The notes beneath the pieces were generated by a model. That model ran no database searches, was not told the DNA's origin, and saw only the letters and a list, made by a program, of their open reading frames with translations. Below, piece by piece: positions 1 to 12,439 of a DNA stretch of 64,000 nucleotides. The first letter of the stretch is position 1; each line of letters opens with the position of its first letter. The DNA is from Deroplatys truncata (Eukaryota > Arthropoda > Insecta > Mantodea > Mantidae), in NCBI GenBank assembly GCA_030765065.1, contig CM060990.1, forward strand, positions 4,706,001 through 4,770,000. The letters run 5' to 3'. Made by a program: the position numbers and the translations under genes.

Positions 1-550
1 CAGAATATCACGGGTCCAAGACGGTAATGTGGGCAGCATGATTTACATACAATAAATGTTAAATCCTAGTGCAACAACTTCTAGTATTCCAAGGTCAATC
101 GCGTGGTCGCTGTGTACTATCCTTCATCCAAACCGGACATCATGAGTGGAGTACATTAATGAGTTCAGCATGCCTTTCGTATCAGTAAATAATATCCGAC
201 ACTACAGCTTCTATTAAGCCATGGCCATCCTCACGGTCCCTCTATGCTCTCCGCTGTCCACACAGCATAGCATGGGTGGAGGACAGTAAAGAGTTCAGCA
301 TGCTTTGTGTATCAGTAAATAATATCCTGGCACGACAGCCTCTAGTAAGCCAAGACCAACTGCTTTGTCGATGAATAATATCTGCCGTCCGCACAGAATA
401 CCATGTGAAGAGTACAGTAATGAATTCCGCATGTTGTAAGTATTAGCAAATAATTTCCTGGCATGACAGCCTCTAGTAAGGTAGGACCAAACGAACGGTC
501 GCTGTATGCTCCACGTAGTCCACGCAGGTTATCGAAGGTAAAGTAGTAGT
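1..550 (+). repeat. Decayed copies of the 131-bp satellite, left edge
   Basis: About four strongly diverged monomers of the satellite that fills 2994-32850. The landmarks cttctag, ggtcgctgt, atcatga, gagtaca, tacgtatcag-like and gacagcctctag recur at roughly 130-bp spacing (cttctag-type landmarks near 79, 209, 340 and 471). Unlike the main array they carry small indels and many substitutions. The last recognisable stretch runs to about 545-550 and then gives way to unrelated AT-rich sequence. This looks like an old array edge that has escaped homogenisation. Confidence 0.85.
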
Positions 551-699
551 AGTGTAGTGGTCGTATTTATTAAGTATTTAGTATTACATTAATTGCATAA
601 CACAGTCACATGGGTCATAAGAATACCTGGTCTGTATACGTGACTTGCAGTATCGACCAGAAAACAACTATTTTTTTATAATCACCGCACTATATACAT
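551..699. other. Short AT-rich spacer, no feature recognised
   Basis: About 150 bp between the last decayed satellite copy and the 3' end of the minus-strand LINE. It shows no coding potential or repeat structure that I recognise. It may be part of the LINE 3' untranslated region or old flanking DNA. Confidence 0.4.
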
Positions 700-739
700 A
701 CATATAAAATTGAAAAAACACCCTGAATCACAAACTCAA

Positions 740-757
740 ACACACACACACACACAT
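740..757. repeat. (AC)n microsatellite
   Basis: A short perfect AC dinucleotide run in the 3' untranslated region of the minus-strand LINE, where it reads (GT)n on the element's sense strand. Confidence 0.9.
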
Positions 758-801
758 AGTCGCGCACAAGTACTCAAGCACCACATATGTTTAAAGAAAA
801 A

Positions 802-1872
802 TTACATAAACACCTTATCTCTTAGTACACGTACTTCCATTAAGTATGTGCCCAAGCTTGGCCAGTTTTGGCTGTTTAGAATCAAGTCCCAGCATGCTGT
901 CCTCCGTCTGTTGGAAGCCAAAAATACTTCCGGTAATAGTTTTTTCCTAATACCCTCCGTCTGCACGCATGCTGCCAAAATATGCGTCCAGTCTTCTTGT
1001 TCCCCGCATAATGGGTAAATCCTTCTGCCATCGTCATCAACAATCTTGCGAGCTTTCCACCCTCCCAACTTAAGCCATGCTATTCCAGTCCTCTGTTTTA
1101 TACCTAATTTCAAAATATATGTTTCCTTACCCCACCTAGTTTTTATTTCATTTTGTAGCTCCAATGTTGATCTTTGTCTACATTCAGATTCTATTTTCAT
1201 CCTGTTTATATCGCATAGTCGTCTTTTGACCTTTCTCACGGCACTGTGTGTATTTTCATTACCCCTTTGCCAGATATCATTTAAGCCAATTTTTGATAAT
1301 TCGCGTTGCAACCCCGCCGCCCACCACTTTGGATGCTCTATGTTGTTCATTTGATGACGATAACATATTGCTCTCAGAGTTGTTTGATCACCTTTAATTA
1401 TTCGCAGCCAGTACCTAACTACGTTTAGTTTAGCAAATACAGCATCTTCCCAGCATCCTACCTCACGAAGAACTCCGTAGTTTAAAGTACCCCTCCCCAA
1501 CCCTAGAATGCGCTTCCAGAAGTAGCATTGTATTTTATTTACATTATCCACCCTCTCCCATCCCCACACTTCACTACCGTATAGTAATGAGGACCTAACC
1601 ATTGCTTCATACATGGTCTGTAATGTTTTTACTGGCATATCTGGTACCCGGGTCAATATCCCTAATACTTCAGAAAGTTGTCCAATTCCTTTGTGTTCTA
1701 TAAACTCCATGTTCTTGTTCCATTTTCCGCACATATCAAACCTTACTCCTAAGTAATCGAAGTGTTTAACATTTTGAATTTCTTCCTCCCCGTAGGTCCA
1801 CTTTTCATGTTGGCCGTACACATATCCATTTTTAAAGGTGACTGTTTTAGTTTTAAGAATATTTACCTCCAT
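802..1872 (-). pseudogene. LINE ORF2 C-terminal part (thumb and zinc knuckle)
   Basis: A 356-codon open stretch that begins inside the RT domain, just after motif C (MEVNILKTKT corresponds to the xMxVNxxKT segment after YADD). It continues with FDYLGVRFD, the conserved YLG motif, and with LLYGSEVWGW and ILGLGRG, typical of the post-RT region of insect LINEs. Near residues 287-303 the segment YPLCGEQEDWTHILAAC matches the C-terminal CPLC-x-H-x-C knuckle, but the first cysteine is replaced by tyrosine. The start methionine is only the first ATG in this open stretch and is not a real start. The long open frame suggests fairly recent decay. Confidence 0.85.
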
Positions 1873-2993
1873 ACCCCATTGCCTACAGTGTTGTCAAAGA
1901 GCGTTTAAACCAGACTGCAAACCTTTTATCGTTTTAGAAAGAATTACAATGGCATCTGAGTACAAAAGAATTGTTATTTTTGGTCTGCGATTGTCGGTGC
2001 ATCTATGTCTTCCTCCGTCATCACGCTAACAACATCATAAATAAACAAATTAAAAAGTAACGAGATAGTATACAACTCTGTTTAACCCCCCTCTGCGCTA
2101 TGTTACATTCTGATTTATTGTGCTGATCGGTCTTGATAACAAACTTAACTTCTTTATACATTGCCCTAAGTGCTCTAATCATTTACCCCGAAAGTCCTTT
2201 ACGTGTTGATTTCTCCCAGAGAGCACTGCTTTCTATAGTATCAAATGCCATTTTAAAATCTAAAAATACAGTATATACCTTACCACCTTTATTTCTCAAA
2301 TTGTCATCAATTATTGTTTTCAGAACAAAGACATTGTCAATAGTCGAGAAACCTTCCCTAAATCCTGCCTGAAATTTAGAAATCCTATGATGTGTCTCAG
2401 CCCAACACTTAATTATTTCATATAAGATTCTACTGTAAAAAAATTTTCCAAATATAGAGAGCAGTGAGATATCCTGTAATTTCCTGGAATGCTGTAACTC
2501 CCTTTGCCCTTGTAAAGAGGTTGGATAATGGCGGTTTTCCATGCTTCCGGATACTCTCCGCCTTCAAATATTTTATTGAAGCTTTTTCTATAGAAATCTA
2601 CCATTTTATTAACTTCTAACGAGATCTTGAAAAACTCAGCTGACCAGCCCTCTATACCAGCTGCCTTCCCGTTTTTAAACATTTTATTGCACGAACAACC
2701 TCTGCTGTGCTAATTTCATAATCAAGCATTTGCACAATTGCAGTCCCAGTCATCCCTTCAGCGGCCAAAGTATTTAATTCTATCCTAAACTCCCCTCCTT
2801 CATAGACTGCTTTAAAGTGCTTTATGCATTCTCCAGCAGGGATAGTTGCCTGAATGGACCTTCGCCTTCGAATCTGCCTAATAACTTTCCCCATGTTACC
2901 AATTTCCCCATTTTCGACAACTTGACGTACCTCTTCTGCCTTTGCCTCCTGCCAAGCTGTTTTGCTCTGCTTTAGGACTTCCCTATATGACTT
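1873..2993 (-). pseudogene. LINE reverse transcriptase core, frameshifted
   Basis: Pieces in different frames carry the ordered RT motifs: a pre-RT helix region with EVVRAIKCLKTG (2652-2894), then GKAAGIEGWSAEFFK, WKTAIIQPLYKGKG and PGNYR (2413-2682), then QAGFREGF and motif A FLDFKMAFDTI (2183-2542). A motif-B-like KQSCILS can be read near 2060-2090, and motif C near 1951-1962. The usual catalytic YADD of motif C reads YSDA here, so the second aspartate is lost. The pieces overlap with frame changes at about 2660-2680, 2420-2540 and 1880-2180. The reading frame stays open upstream of the first methionine into the satellite junction, so the element was truncated inside its coding region. Confidence 0.85.
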
Positions 2994-5900
2994 CAGCTTC
3001 TAGTAAGCGAAGGTCAACCGCACGGTCGCTGTATGTTCCCTGCCGTCTACACTGGATATCATGAATAGAGTACAGTAAGGCGGTCAGCGTGCTTTACGTA
3101 TCAGCAAATGATGCCCTGACGCGACAGCTTCTAGTAAGCGAAGGTCAACCGCACGGTTGCTGTATGTTCCCTGCCGTCTACACTGGATATCATGAATAGA
3201 GTACAGTAAGGCGGTCAGCGTGCTTTACGTATCAGCAAATGATGCCCTGACGTGTCAGCTTCTAGTAAGCGAAGGTCAACCGCACGGTCGCTGTATGTTC
3301 CCTGCCGTCTACACTGGATATCATGAATAGAGTACAGTAAGGTGGTCTGTGTGCCTTACGTATCAGCAAATGATGCCCTGACGCTACAGCTTCTACTAAG
3401 CGAAGGTCAACCGCACGGATGCTGTATGTTCCCTGCCGTCTACACTGGATATCATGAACAGAGTACAGTAAGGAGGTCAGTGTGCTTTACGTATCAGTAA
3501 ATGATGCCCTGACGCGACAGCCTCTAGTAAGCGAAGGTCAACCGCACGGTCGCTGTATGTTCCCTGCCGTCTACACTGGATATCATGAACAGAGTACAGT
3601 AAGGAGGTCAGTGTGCTTTACGTATCAGCAAATGATGCCCTGACGCAACAGCTTCTAGTAAGCGAAGGTCAACCGCACGGATGCTGTATGTTCCCTGCCG
3701 TCTACACTGGATATCATGAATAGAGTACAGTAAGGAGGTCTGTGTGCTTTACGTATCAGCAAATGATGCCCTGACGCGACAGCTTCTAGTAAGCGAAGGT
3801 CAACCGCACGGTCGCTGTATGTTCCCTGCCGTCTACACTGGATATCATGAATAGAGTACAGTAAGGCGGTCAGCGTACTTTACGTATCAGCAAATGATGC
3901 CCTGACGCGACAGCTTCTAGTAAGCGATGGTCAACCGCACGGTCGCTGTATGTTCCCTGCCGTCTACACTGGATATCATGAATAGAGTACAGTAAGGCGA
4001 TCAGCGTGCTTTATGTATCAGCAAATGATGCCCTGACGCGACAGCTTCTAGTAAGCGAAGGTTAACCGCAGGAATGCTGTATGTTCCCTGCCGTCTACAC
4101 TGGATATCATGAATAGAGTACAGTAAGGAGGTCTGTGTGCTTTACGTATCAGCAAATGATGCCCTGACGCTACAGCTTCTAGTAAGCGAAGGTCAACCGC
4201 ACGGTCGCTGTATGTTCCCTGCCGTCTACACTGGATATCATGAATAGAGTACAGTAAGGCGGTCAGGGTACTTTACGTATCAGCAAATGATGCCCTGACG
4301 TGTCAGCTTCTAGTATGCGAAGGTCAACCGCACGGTCGCTGTATGTTCCCTGCCGTCTACACTGGATATCATGAATAGAGTACAGTAAGATGGTCTGTGT
4401 GCTTTACGTATCAGCAAATGATGCCCTGACGCTACAGCTTCTAGTAAGCGAAGGTCAACCGCACGGTCGCTGTATGTTCCCTGCCGTCAACACTGGATAT
4501 CATGAACACAGTACAGTAAGGAGGTCATTGTGCTTTACGTATCAGTAAATGATGCCCTGACGCGACAGCCTCTAGTAAGCGAAGGTCAACAGCACGGTCG
4601 CTGTATGTTCCCTGCCGTCTACACTGGATATCATGAACAGAGTACAGTAAGGAGGTCAGTGTGCTTTACGTATAAGCAAATGATGCCCTAACGCGACAGC
4701 TTCTAGTAAGCGAAGGTCAACCGCACTGTCGCTGTATGTTCCCTGCCATCTACACTGGATATCATGAATAGAGTACAGTAAGGCCGTCAGCGTGCTTTAC
4801 GTATCAGCAAATGATGCCCTGACCCGACAGCTTCTAGTAAGCGAAGGTCAACCGCACGGTCGCTGTATGTTCCCTGCCGTCTACACTGGATATCATGAAT
4901 AGAGTACAGTATGACGATCAGCGTGCTTTATGTATCAGCAAATGATGCCCTGACGCGACAGCTTCTAGTAAGCGAAGGTTAACCGCACGAATGCTGTATG
5001 TTCCCTGCCGTCTACACTGGATATCATGAATAGAGTACAGTAAGGAGGTCTGTGTGCTTTACGTATCAGCAAATGATGCCCTGACGCTACAGCTTCTAGT
5101 AAGCGAAGGTCAACCGCACGGTCGCTGTATGTTCCCTGCCGTCTACACTGGATATCATGAATAGAGTACAGTAAGGCTGTCAGCGTGCTTTACGTATCAG
5201 CAAATGATGCCCTGACGCGACAGCTTCTAGTAAGCGAAGGTCAACCGCACGGTCGCTGTATGTTCCCTGCCGTCTACACTGGATATCATGAATAGAGTAC
5301 AGTAAGGCGGTCAGGGTGCTTTACGTATCAGCAAAAGATGCCCTGACGTGTCAGCTTCTAGTAAGCGAAGGTCAACCGCACGGTCGCTGTATGTTCCCTG
5401 CCGTCTACACTGGATATCATGAATAGAGTATAGTAAGGTGCTCTGTGTGCTTTACGTATCAGCAAATGATGCCCTGACGCTACAGCTTCTAGTAAGCGAA
5501 GGTCAACCGCACGGTCGCTGTATGTTCCCTGCCGTCTACACTGGATATCATGAACAGAGTACAGTAAGGAGGTCATTGTGCTTTACGTATCAGTAAATGA
5601 TGCACTGACGCGACAGCCTCTAGTAAGCGAAGGTCAACAGCACGGTCGCTGTATGTTCCCTGCCGTCTACACTGGATATCATGAACAGAGTACAGTAAGG
5701 AGGTCAGTGTGCTTTACGTATCAGCAAATGATGCCCTGACGCGACAGCTTCTAGTAAGCGAAGGTCAACCGCACTGTCGCTGTATGTTCCCTGCCATCTA
5801 CACTGGATATCATGAATAGAGTACAGTAAGGCGGTCAGCGTGCTTTACGTATCAGCAAATGATGCCCTGACGCGACAGCTTCTAGTAAGAGAAGGTCAAC

Positions 5901-8900
5901 CGCACGGTCGCTGTATGTTCCCTGCCGTCTGCACTGAATATCATGAATAGAGTACAGTAAGGCGGTCAGCGTGCTTTACGTATCAGCAAATGATGCACTG
6001 ACGCGACAGCTTCTAATAAGCGAAGGTCAACCGCACGGTCACTGTATGTTCCCTGCCGTCTACACTGGATATCATGAATAGAGTATAGTAAGGTGCTCTG
6101 TGTGCTTTACGTATCAGCAAATGATGCCCTGACGCTACAGCTTCTAGTAAGCGAAGGTCAACCGCACGGTCGCTGTATGTTCCCTGCCGTCTACACTGGA
6201 TATCATGAACAGAGTACAGTAAGGAGGTCATTGTGCTTTACGTATCAGTAAATGATGCACTGACGCGACAGCCTCTAGTAAGCGAAGGTCAACAGCACGG
6301 TCGCTGTATGTTCCCTGCCGTCTACACTGGATATCATGAACAGAGTACAGTAAGGAGGTCAGTGTGCTTTACGTATCAGCAAATGATGCCCTGACGCGAC
6401 AGCTTCTAGTAAGAGAAGGTCAACCGCACGGTCGCTGTATGTTCCCTGCCGTCTGCACTGAATATCATGAATAGAGTACAGTAAGGCGGTCAGCGTGCTT
6501 TACGTATCAGCAAATGATGCACTGACGCGACAGCTTCTAATAAGCGAAGGTCAACCGCACGGTCACTGTATGTTCCCTGCCGTCTACACTGGATATCATG
6601 AATAGAGTACAGTAAGGAGGTCTGTGTGCTTTACGTATCAGCAAATGATGCCCTGACGCGACAGCTTCTAGTAAGCGAAGGTCAACCGCACGGTCGCTGT
6701 ATGTTCCCTGCCGTCTACACTGGATATCATGAATAGAGTACAGTAAGGCGGTCAGCGTACTTTACGTATCAGCAAATGATGCCCTGACGCTACAGCTTCT
6801 AGTAAGCGAAGGTCAACCGCACGGTCGCTGTATGTTCCCTGCCGTCTACACTGGATATCATGAATAGAGTACAGTAAGGCGGTCAGGGTACTTTACGTAT
6901 CAGCAAATGATGCCCTGACGTGTCAGCTTCTAGTATGCGAAGGTCAACCGCACGGTCGCTGTATGTTCCCTGCCGTCTACACTGGATATCATGAATAGAG
7001 TACAGTAAGATGGTCTGTGTGCTTTACGTATCAGCAAATGATGCCCTGACGCTACAGCTTCTAGTAAGCGAAGGTCAACCGCACGGTCGCTGTATGTTCC
7101 CTGCCGTCAACACTGGATATCATGAACACAGTACAGTAAGGAGGTCATTGTGCTTTACGTATCAGTAAATGATGCCCTGACGCGACAGCCTCTAGTAAGC
7201 GAAGGTCAACAGCAAGGTCGCTGTATGTTCCCTGCCGTCTACACTGGATATCATGAACAGAGTACAGTAAGGAGGTCAGTGTGCTTTACCTATAAGCAAA
7301 TGATGCCCTAACGCGACAGCTTCTAGTAAGCGAAGGTCAACCGCACTGTCGCTGTATGTTCCCTGCCATCTACACTGGATATCATGAATAGAGTACAGTA
7401 AGGCCGTCAGCGTGCTTTACGTATCAGCAAATGATGCCCTGACGCGACAGCTTCTAGTAAGCGAAGGTCAACCGCACGGTCGCTGTATGTTCCCTGCCGT
7501 CTACACTGGATATCATGAATAGAGTACAGTATGACGATCAGCGTGCTTTATGTATCAGCAAATGATGCCCTGACGCGACAGCTTCTAGTAAGCGAAGGTT
7601 AACCGCACGAATGCTGTATGTTCCCTGCCGTCTACACTGGATATCATGAATAGAGTACAGTAAAGAGGTCTGTGTGCTTTACGTATCAGCAAATGATGCC
7701 CTGACGCTACAGCTTCTAGTAAGCGAAGGTCAACCGCACGGTCGCTGTATGTTCCCTGCCGTCTACACTGGATATCATGAATAGAGTACAGTAAGGCTGT
7801 CAGCGTGCTTTACGTATCAGCAAATGATGCCCTGACGCGACAGCTTCTAGTAAGCGAAGGTCAACCGCACGGTCGCTGTATGTTCCCTGCCGTCTACACT
7901 GGATATCATGAATAGAGTACAGTAAGGCGGTCAGGGTGCTTTACGTATCAGCAAAAGATGCCCTGACGTGTCAGCTTCTAGTAAGCGAAGGTCAACCGCA
8001 CGGTCGCTGTATGTTCCCTGCCGTCTACACTGGATATCATGAATAGAGTATAGTAAGGTGCTCTGTGTGCTTTACGTATCAGCAAATGATGCCCTGACGC
8101 TACAGCTTCTAGTAAGCGAAGGTCAACCGCACGGTCGCTGTATGTTCCCTGCCGTCTACACTGGATATCATGAACAGAGTACAGTAAGGAGGTCATTGTG
8201 CTTTACGTATCAGTAAATGATGCACTGACGCGACAGCCTCTAGTAAGCGAAGGTCAACAGCACGGTCGCTGTATGTTCCCTGCCGTCTACACTGGATATC
8301 ATGAACAGAGTACAGTAAGGAGGTCAGTGTGCTTTACGTATCAGCAAATGATGCCCTGACGCGACAGCTTCTAGTAAGCGAAGGTCAACCGCACTGTCGC
8401 TGTATGTTCCCTGCCATCTACACTGGATATCATGAATAGAGTACAGTAAGGCGGTCAGCGTGCTTTACGTATCAGCAAACGATGCCCTGACGCGACAGCT
8501 TCTAGTAAGAGAAGGTCAACCGCACGGTCGCTGTATGTTCCCTGCCGTCTGCACTGAATATCATGAATAGAGTACAGTAAGGCGGTCAGCGTGCTTTACG
8601 TATCAGCAAATGATGCACTGACGCGACAGCTTCTAATAAGCGAAGGTCAACCGCACGGTCACTGTATGTTCCCTGCCGTCTACACTGGATATCATGAACA
8701 GAGTACAGTAAAGAGGTCAGTGTGCTTTACGTATCAGCAAATGATGCCCTGACGCGACAGCTTCTAGTAAGCGAAGGTCAACCGCACTGTCGCTGTATGT
8801 TCCCTGCCATCTACACTGGATATCATGAATAGAGTACAGTAAGGCGGTCAGCGTGATTTACATATCAGCAAATGATGCCCTGACGCGACAGCTTCTAGTA

Positions 8901-11900
8901 AGCGAAGGTCAACCGCACGGTCGCTGTATGTTCCCTGCCGTCTACACTGGATATCATGAATAGAGTACAGTAAGGCTGTCAGCGTGCTTTACGTATCAGC
9001 AAATGATGCCCTGACGCGACAGCTTCTAGTAAGCGAAGGTCAACCGCACGGTCGCTGTATGTTCCCTGCCGTCTACACTGGATATCATGAATAGAGTACA
9101 GTAAGGCGGTCAGGGTGCTTTACGTATCAGCAAATGATGCCCTGACGTGTCAGCTTCTAGTAAGCGAAGGTCAACCGCACGGTCGCTGTATGTTCCCTGC
9201 CGTCTACACTGGATATCATGAATAGAGTACAGTAAGGTGGTCTGTGTGCTTTACGTATCAGCAAATGATGCCCTGACGCTACAGCTTCTAGTAAGCGAAG
9301 GTCAACCGCACGGTCGCTGTATGTTCCCTGCCGTCTACGCTGGATATCATGAACAGAGTACAGTAAGGAGGTCATTGTGCTTTACGTATCAGTAAACGAT
9401 GCCCTGACGCGACAGCCTCCAGTAAGCGAAAGTCAACAGCACGGTCGCTCTATGTTCCCTGCCGTCTACACTGGATATCATGAACAGAGTACAGTAAGGA
9501 GGTCAGTGTGCTTTACGTATCAGCAAATGATGCCCTGACGCGACAGCTTCTAGTAAGCGAAGGTCAACCGCACTGTCGCTGTATGTTCCCTGCCATCTAC
9601 ACTGGATATCATGAATAGAGTACAGTAAGGCGGTCAGCGTGCTTTACGTATCAGCAAATGATGCCCTGACGCGACAGCTTCTAGTAAGCGAAGGTCAACC
9701 GCACGGTCGCTGTATGTTCCCTGCCGTCTACACTGGATATCATGAATAGAGTACAGTAAGGCGGTCAGGGTGCTTTACGTATCAGCAAAAGATGCCCTGA
9801 CGTGTCAGCTTCTAGTAAGCGAAGGTCAACCGCACGGTCGCTGTATGTTCCCTGCCGTCTACACTGGATATCATGAATAGAGTATAGTAAGGTGCTCTGT
9901 GTGCTTTACGTATCAGCAAATGATGCCCTGACGCTACAGCTTCTAGTAAGCGAAGGTCAACCGCACGGTCGCTGTATGTTCCCTGCCGTCTACACTGGAT
10001 ATCATGAACAGAGTACAGTAAGGAGGTCATTGTGCTTTACGTATCAGTAAATGATGCACTGACGCGACAGCCTCTAGTAAGCGAAGGTCAACAGCACGGT
10101 CGCTGTATGTTCCCTGCCGTCTACACTGGATATCATGAACAGAGTACAGTAAGGAGGTCAGTGTGCTTTACGTATCAGCAAATGATGCCCTGACGCGACA
10201 GCTTCTAGTAAGCGAAGGTCAACCGCACTGTCGCTGTATGTTCCCTGCCATCTACACTGGATATCATGAATAGAGTACAGTAAGGCGGTCAGCGTGCTTT
10301 ACGTATCAGCAAATGATGCCCTGACGCGACAGCTTCTAGTAAGAGAAGGTCAACCGCACGGTCGCTGTATGTTCCCTGCCGTCTGCACTGAATATCATGA
10401 ATAGAGTACAGTAAGGCGGTCAGCGTGCTTTACGTATCAGCAAATGATGCACTGACGCGACAGCTTCTAATAAGCGAAGGTCAACCGCACGGTCACTGTA
10501 TGTTCCCTGCCGTCTACACTGGATATCATGAATAGAGTATAGTAAGGTGCTCTGTGTGCTTTACGTATCAGCAAATGATGCCCTGACGCTACAGCTTCTA
10601 GTAAGCGAAGGTCAACCGCACGGTCGCTGTATGTTCCCTGCCGTCTACACTGGATATCATGAACAGAGTACAGTAAGGAGGTCATTGTGCTTTACGTATC
10701 AGTAAATGATGCACTGACGCGACAGCCTCTAGTAAGCGAAGGTCAACAGCACGGTCGCTGTATGTTCCCTGCCGTCTACACTGGATATCATGAACAGAGT
10801 ACAGTAAGGAGGTCAGTGTGCTTTACGTATCAGCAAATGATGCCCTGACGCGACAGCTTCTAGTAAGAGAAGGTCAACCGCACGGTCGCTGTATGTTCCC
10901 TGCCGTCTGCACTGAATATCATGAATAGAGTACAGTAAGGCGGTCAGCGTGCTTTACGTATCAGCAAATGATGCACTGACGCGACAGCTTCTAATAAGCG
11001 AAGGTCAACCGCACGGTCACTGTATGTTCCCTGCCGTCTACACTGGATATCATGAATAGAGTACAGTAAGGAGGTCTGTGTGCTTTACGTATCAGCAAAT
11101 GATGCCCTGACGCGACAGCTTCTAGTAAGCGAAGGTCAACCGCACGGTCGCTGTATGTTCCCTGCCGTCTACACTGGATATCATGAATAGAGTACAGTAA
11201 GGCGGTCAGCGTACTTTACGTATCAGCAAATGATGCCCTGACGCGACAGCTTCTAGTAAGCGATGGTCAACCGCACGGTCGCTGTATGTTCCCTGCCGTC
11301 TACACTGGATATCATGAATAGAGTACAGTCAGGCGATCAGCGTGCTTTATGTATCAGCAAATGATGCCCTGACGCGACAGCTTCTAGTAAGCGAAGGTTA
11401 ACCGCAGGAATGCTGTATGTTCCCTGCCGTCTACACTGGATATCATGAATAGATTACAGTAAGGAGGTCTGTGTGCTTTACGTATCAGCAAATGATGCCC
11501 TGACGCTACAGCTTCTAGTAAGCGAAGGTCAACCGCACGGTCGCTGTATGTTCCCTGCCGTCTACACTGGATATCATGAATAGAGTACAGTAAGGCGGTC
11601 AGGGTACTTTACGTATCAGCAAATGATGCCCTGACGTGTCAGCTTCTAGTATGCGAAGGTCAACCGCACGGTCGCTGTATGTTCCCTGCCGTCTACACTG
11701 GATATCATGAATAGAGTACAGTAAGATGGTCTGTGTGCTTTACGTATCAGCAAATGATGCCCTGACGCTACAGCTTCTAGTAAGCGAAGGTCAACCGCAC
11801 GGTCGCTGTATGTTCCCTGCCGTCAACACTGGATATCATGAACACAGTACAGTAAGGAGGTCATTGTGCTTTACGTATCAGTAAATGATGCCCTGACGCG

Positions 11901-12439
11901 ACAGCCTCTAGTAAGCGAAGGTCAACAGCACGGTCGCTGTATGTTCCCTGCCGTCTACACTGGATATCATGAACAGAGTACAGTAAGGAGGTCAGTGTGC
12001 TTTACCTATAAGCAAATGATGCCCTAACGCGACAGCTTCTAGTAAGCGAAGGTCAACCGCACTGTCGCTGTATGTTACCTGCCATCTACACTGGATATCA
12101 TGAATAGAGTACAGTAAGGCCGTCAGCGTGCTTTACGTATCAGCAAATGATGCCCTGACGCGACAGCTTCTAGTAAGCGAAGGTCAACCGCACGGTCGCT
12201 GTATGTTCCCTGCCGTCTACACTGGATATCATGAATAGAGTACAGTATGACGATCAGCGTGCTTTATGTATCAGCAAATGATGCCCTGACGCGACAGCTT
12301 CTAGTAAGCGAAGGTTAACCGCACGAATGCTGTATGTTCCCTGCCGTCTACACTGGATATCATGAATAGAGTACAGTAAGGAGGTCTGTGTGCTTTACGT
12401 ATCAGCAAATGATGCCCTGACGCTACAGCTTCTAGTAAG

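Larger units (their letters stand above)
700..2993 (-). mobile_element. 5'-truncated, dead non-LTR retrotransposon (LINE)
   Basis: A minus-strand LINE fragment starting (5') at about 2993, within ORF2 just upstream of the reverse transcriptase, and ending (3') near 700. Reading on the minus strand gives pre-RT linker, RT motifs, thumb and a C-terminal zinc-knuckle-like motif. No endonuclease is present, so it is 5'-truncated, as is common after target-primed reverse transcription. Frames change several times, so it is not functional. The (AC)n tract at 740-757 lies in its 3' untranslated region. Its 5' end abuts the first regular satellite monomer at 2994. The type resembles apurinic-endonuclease LINEs of the Ingi/Jockey/I assemblage; the clade cannot be fixed by eye. 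Confidence 0.85.
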
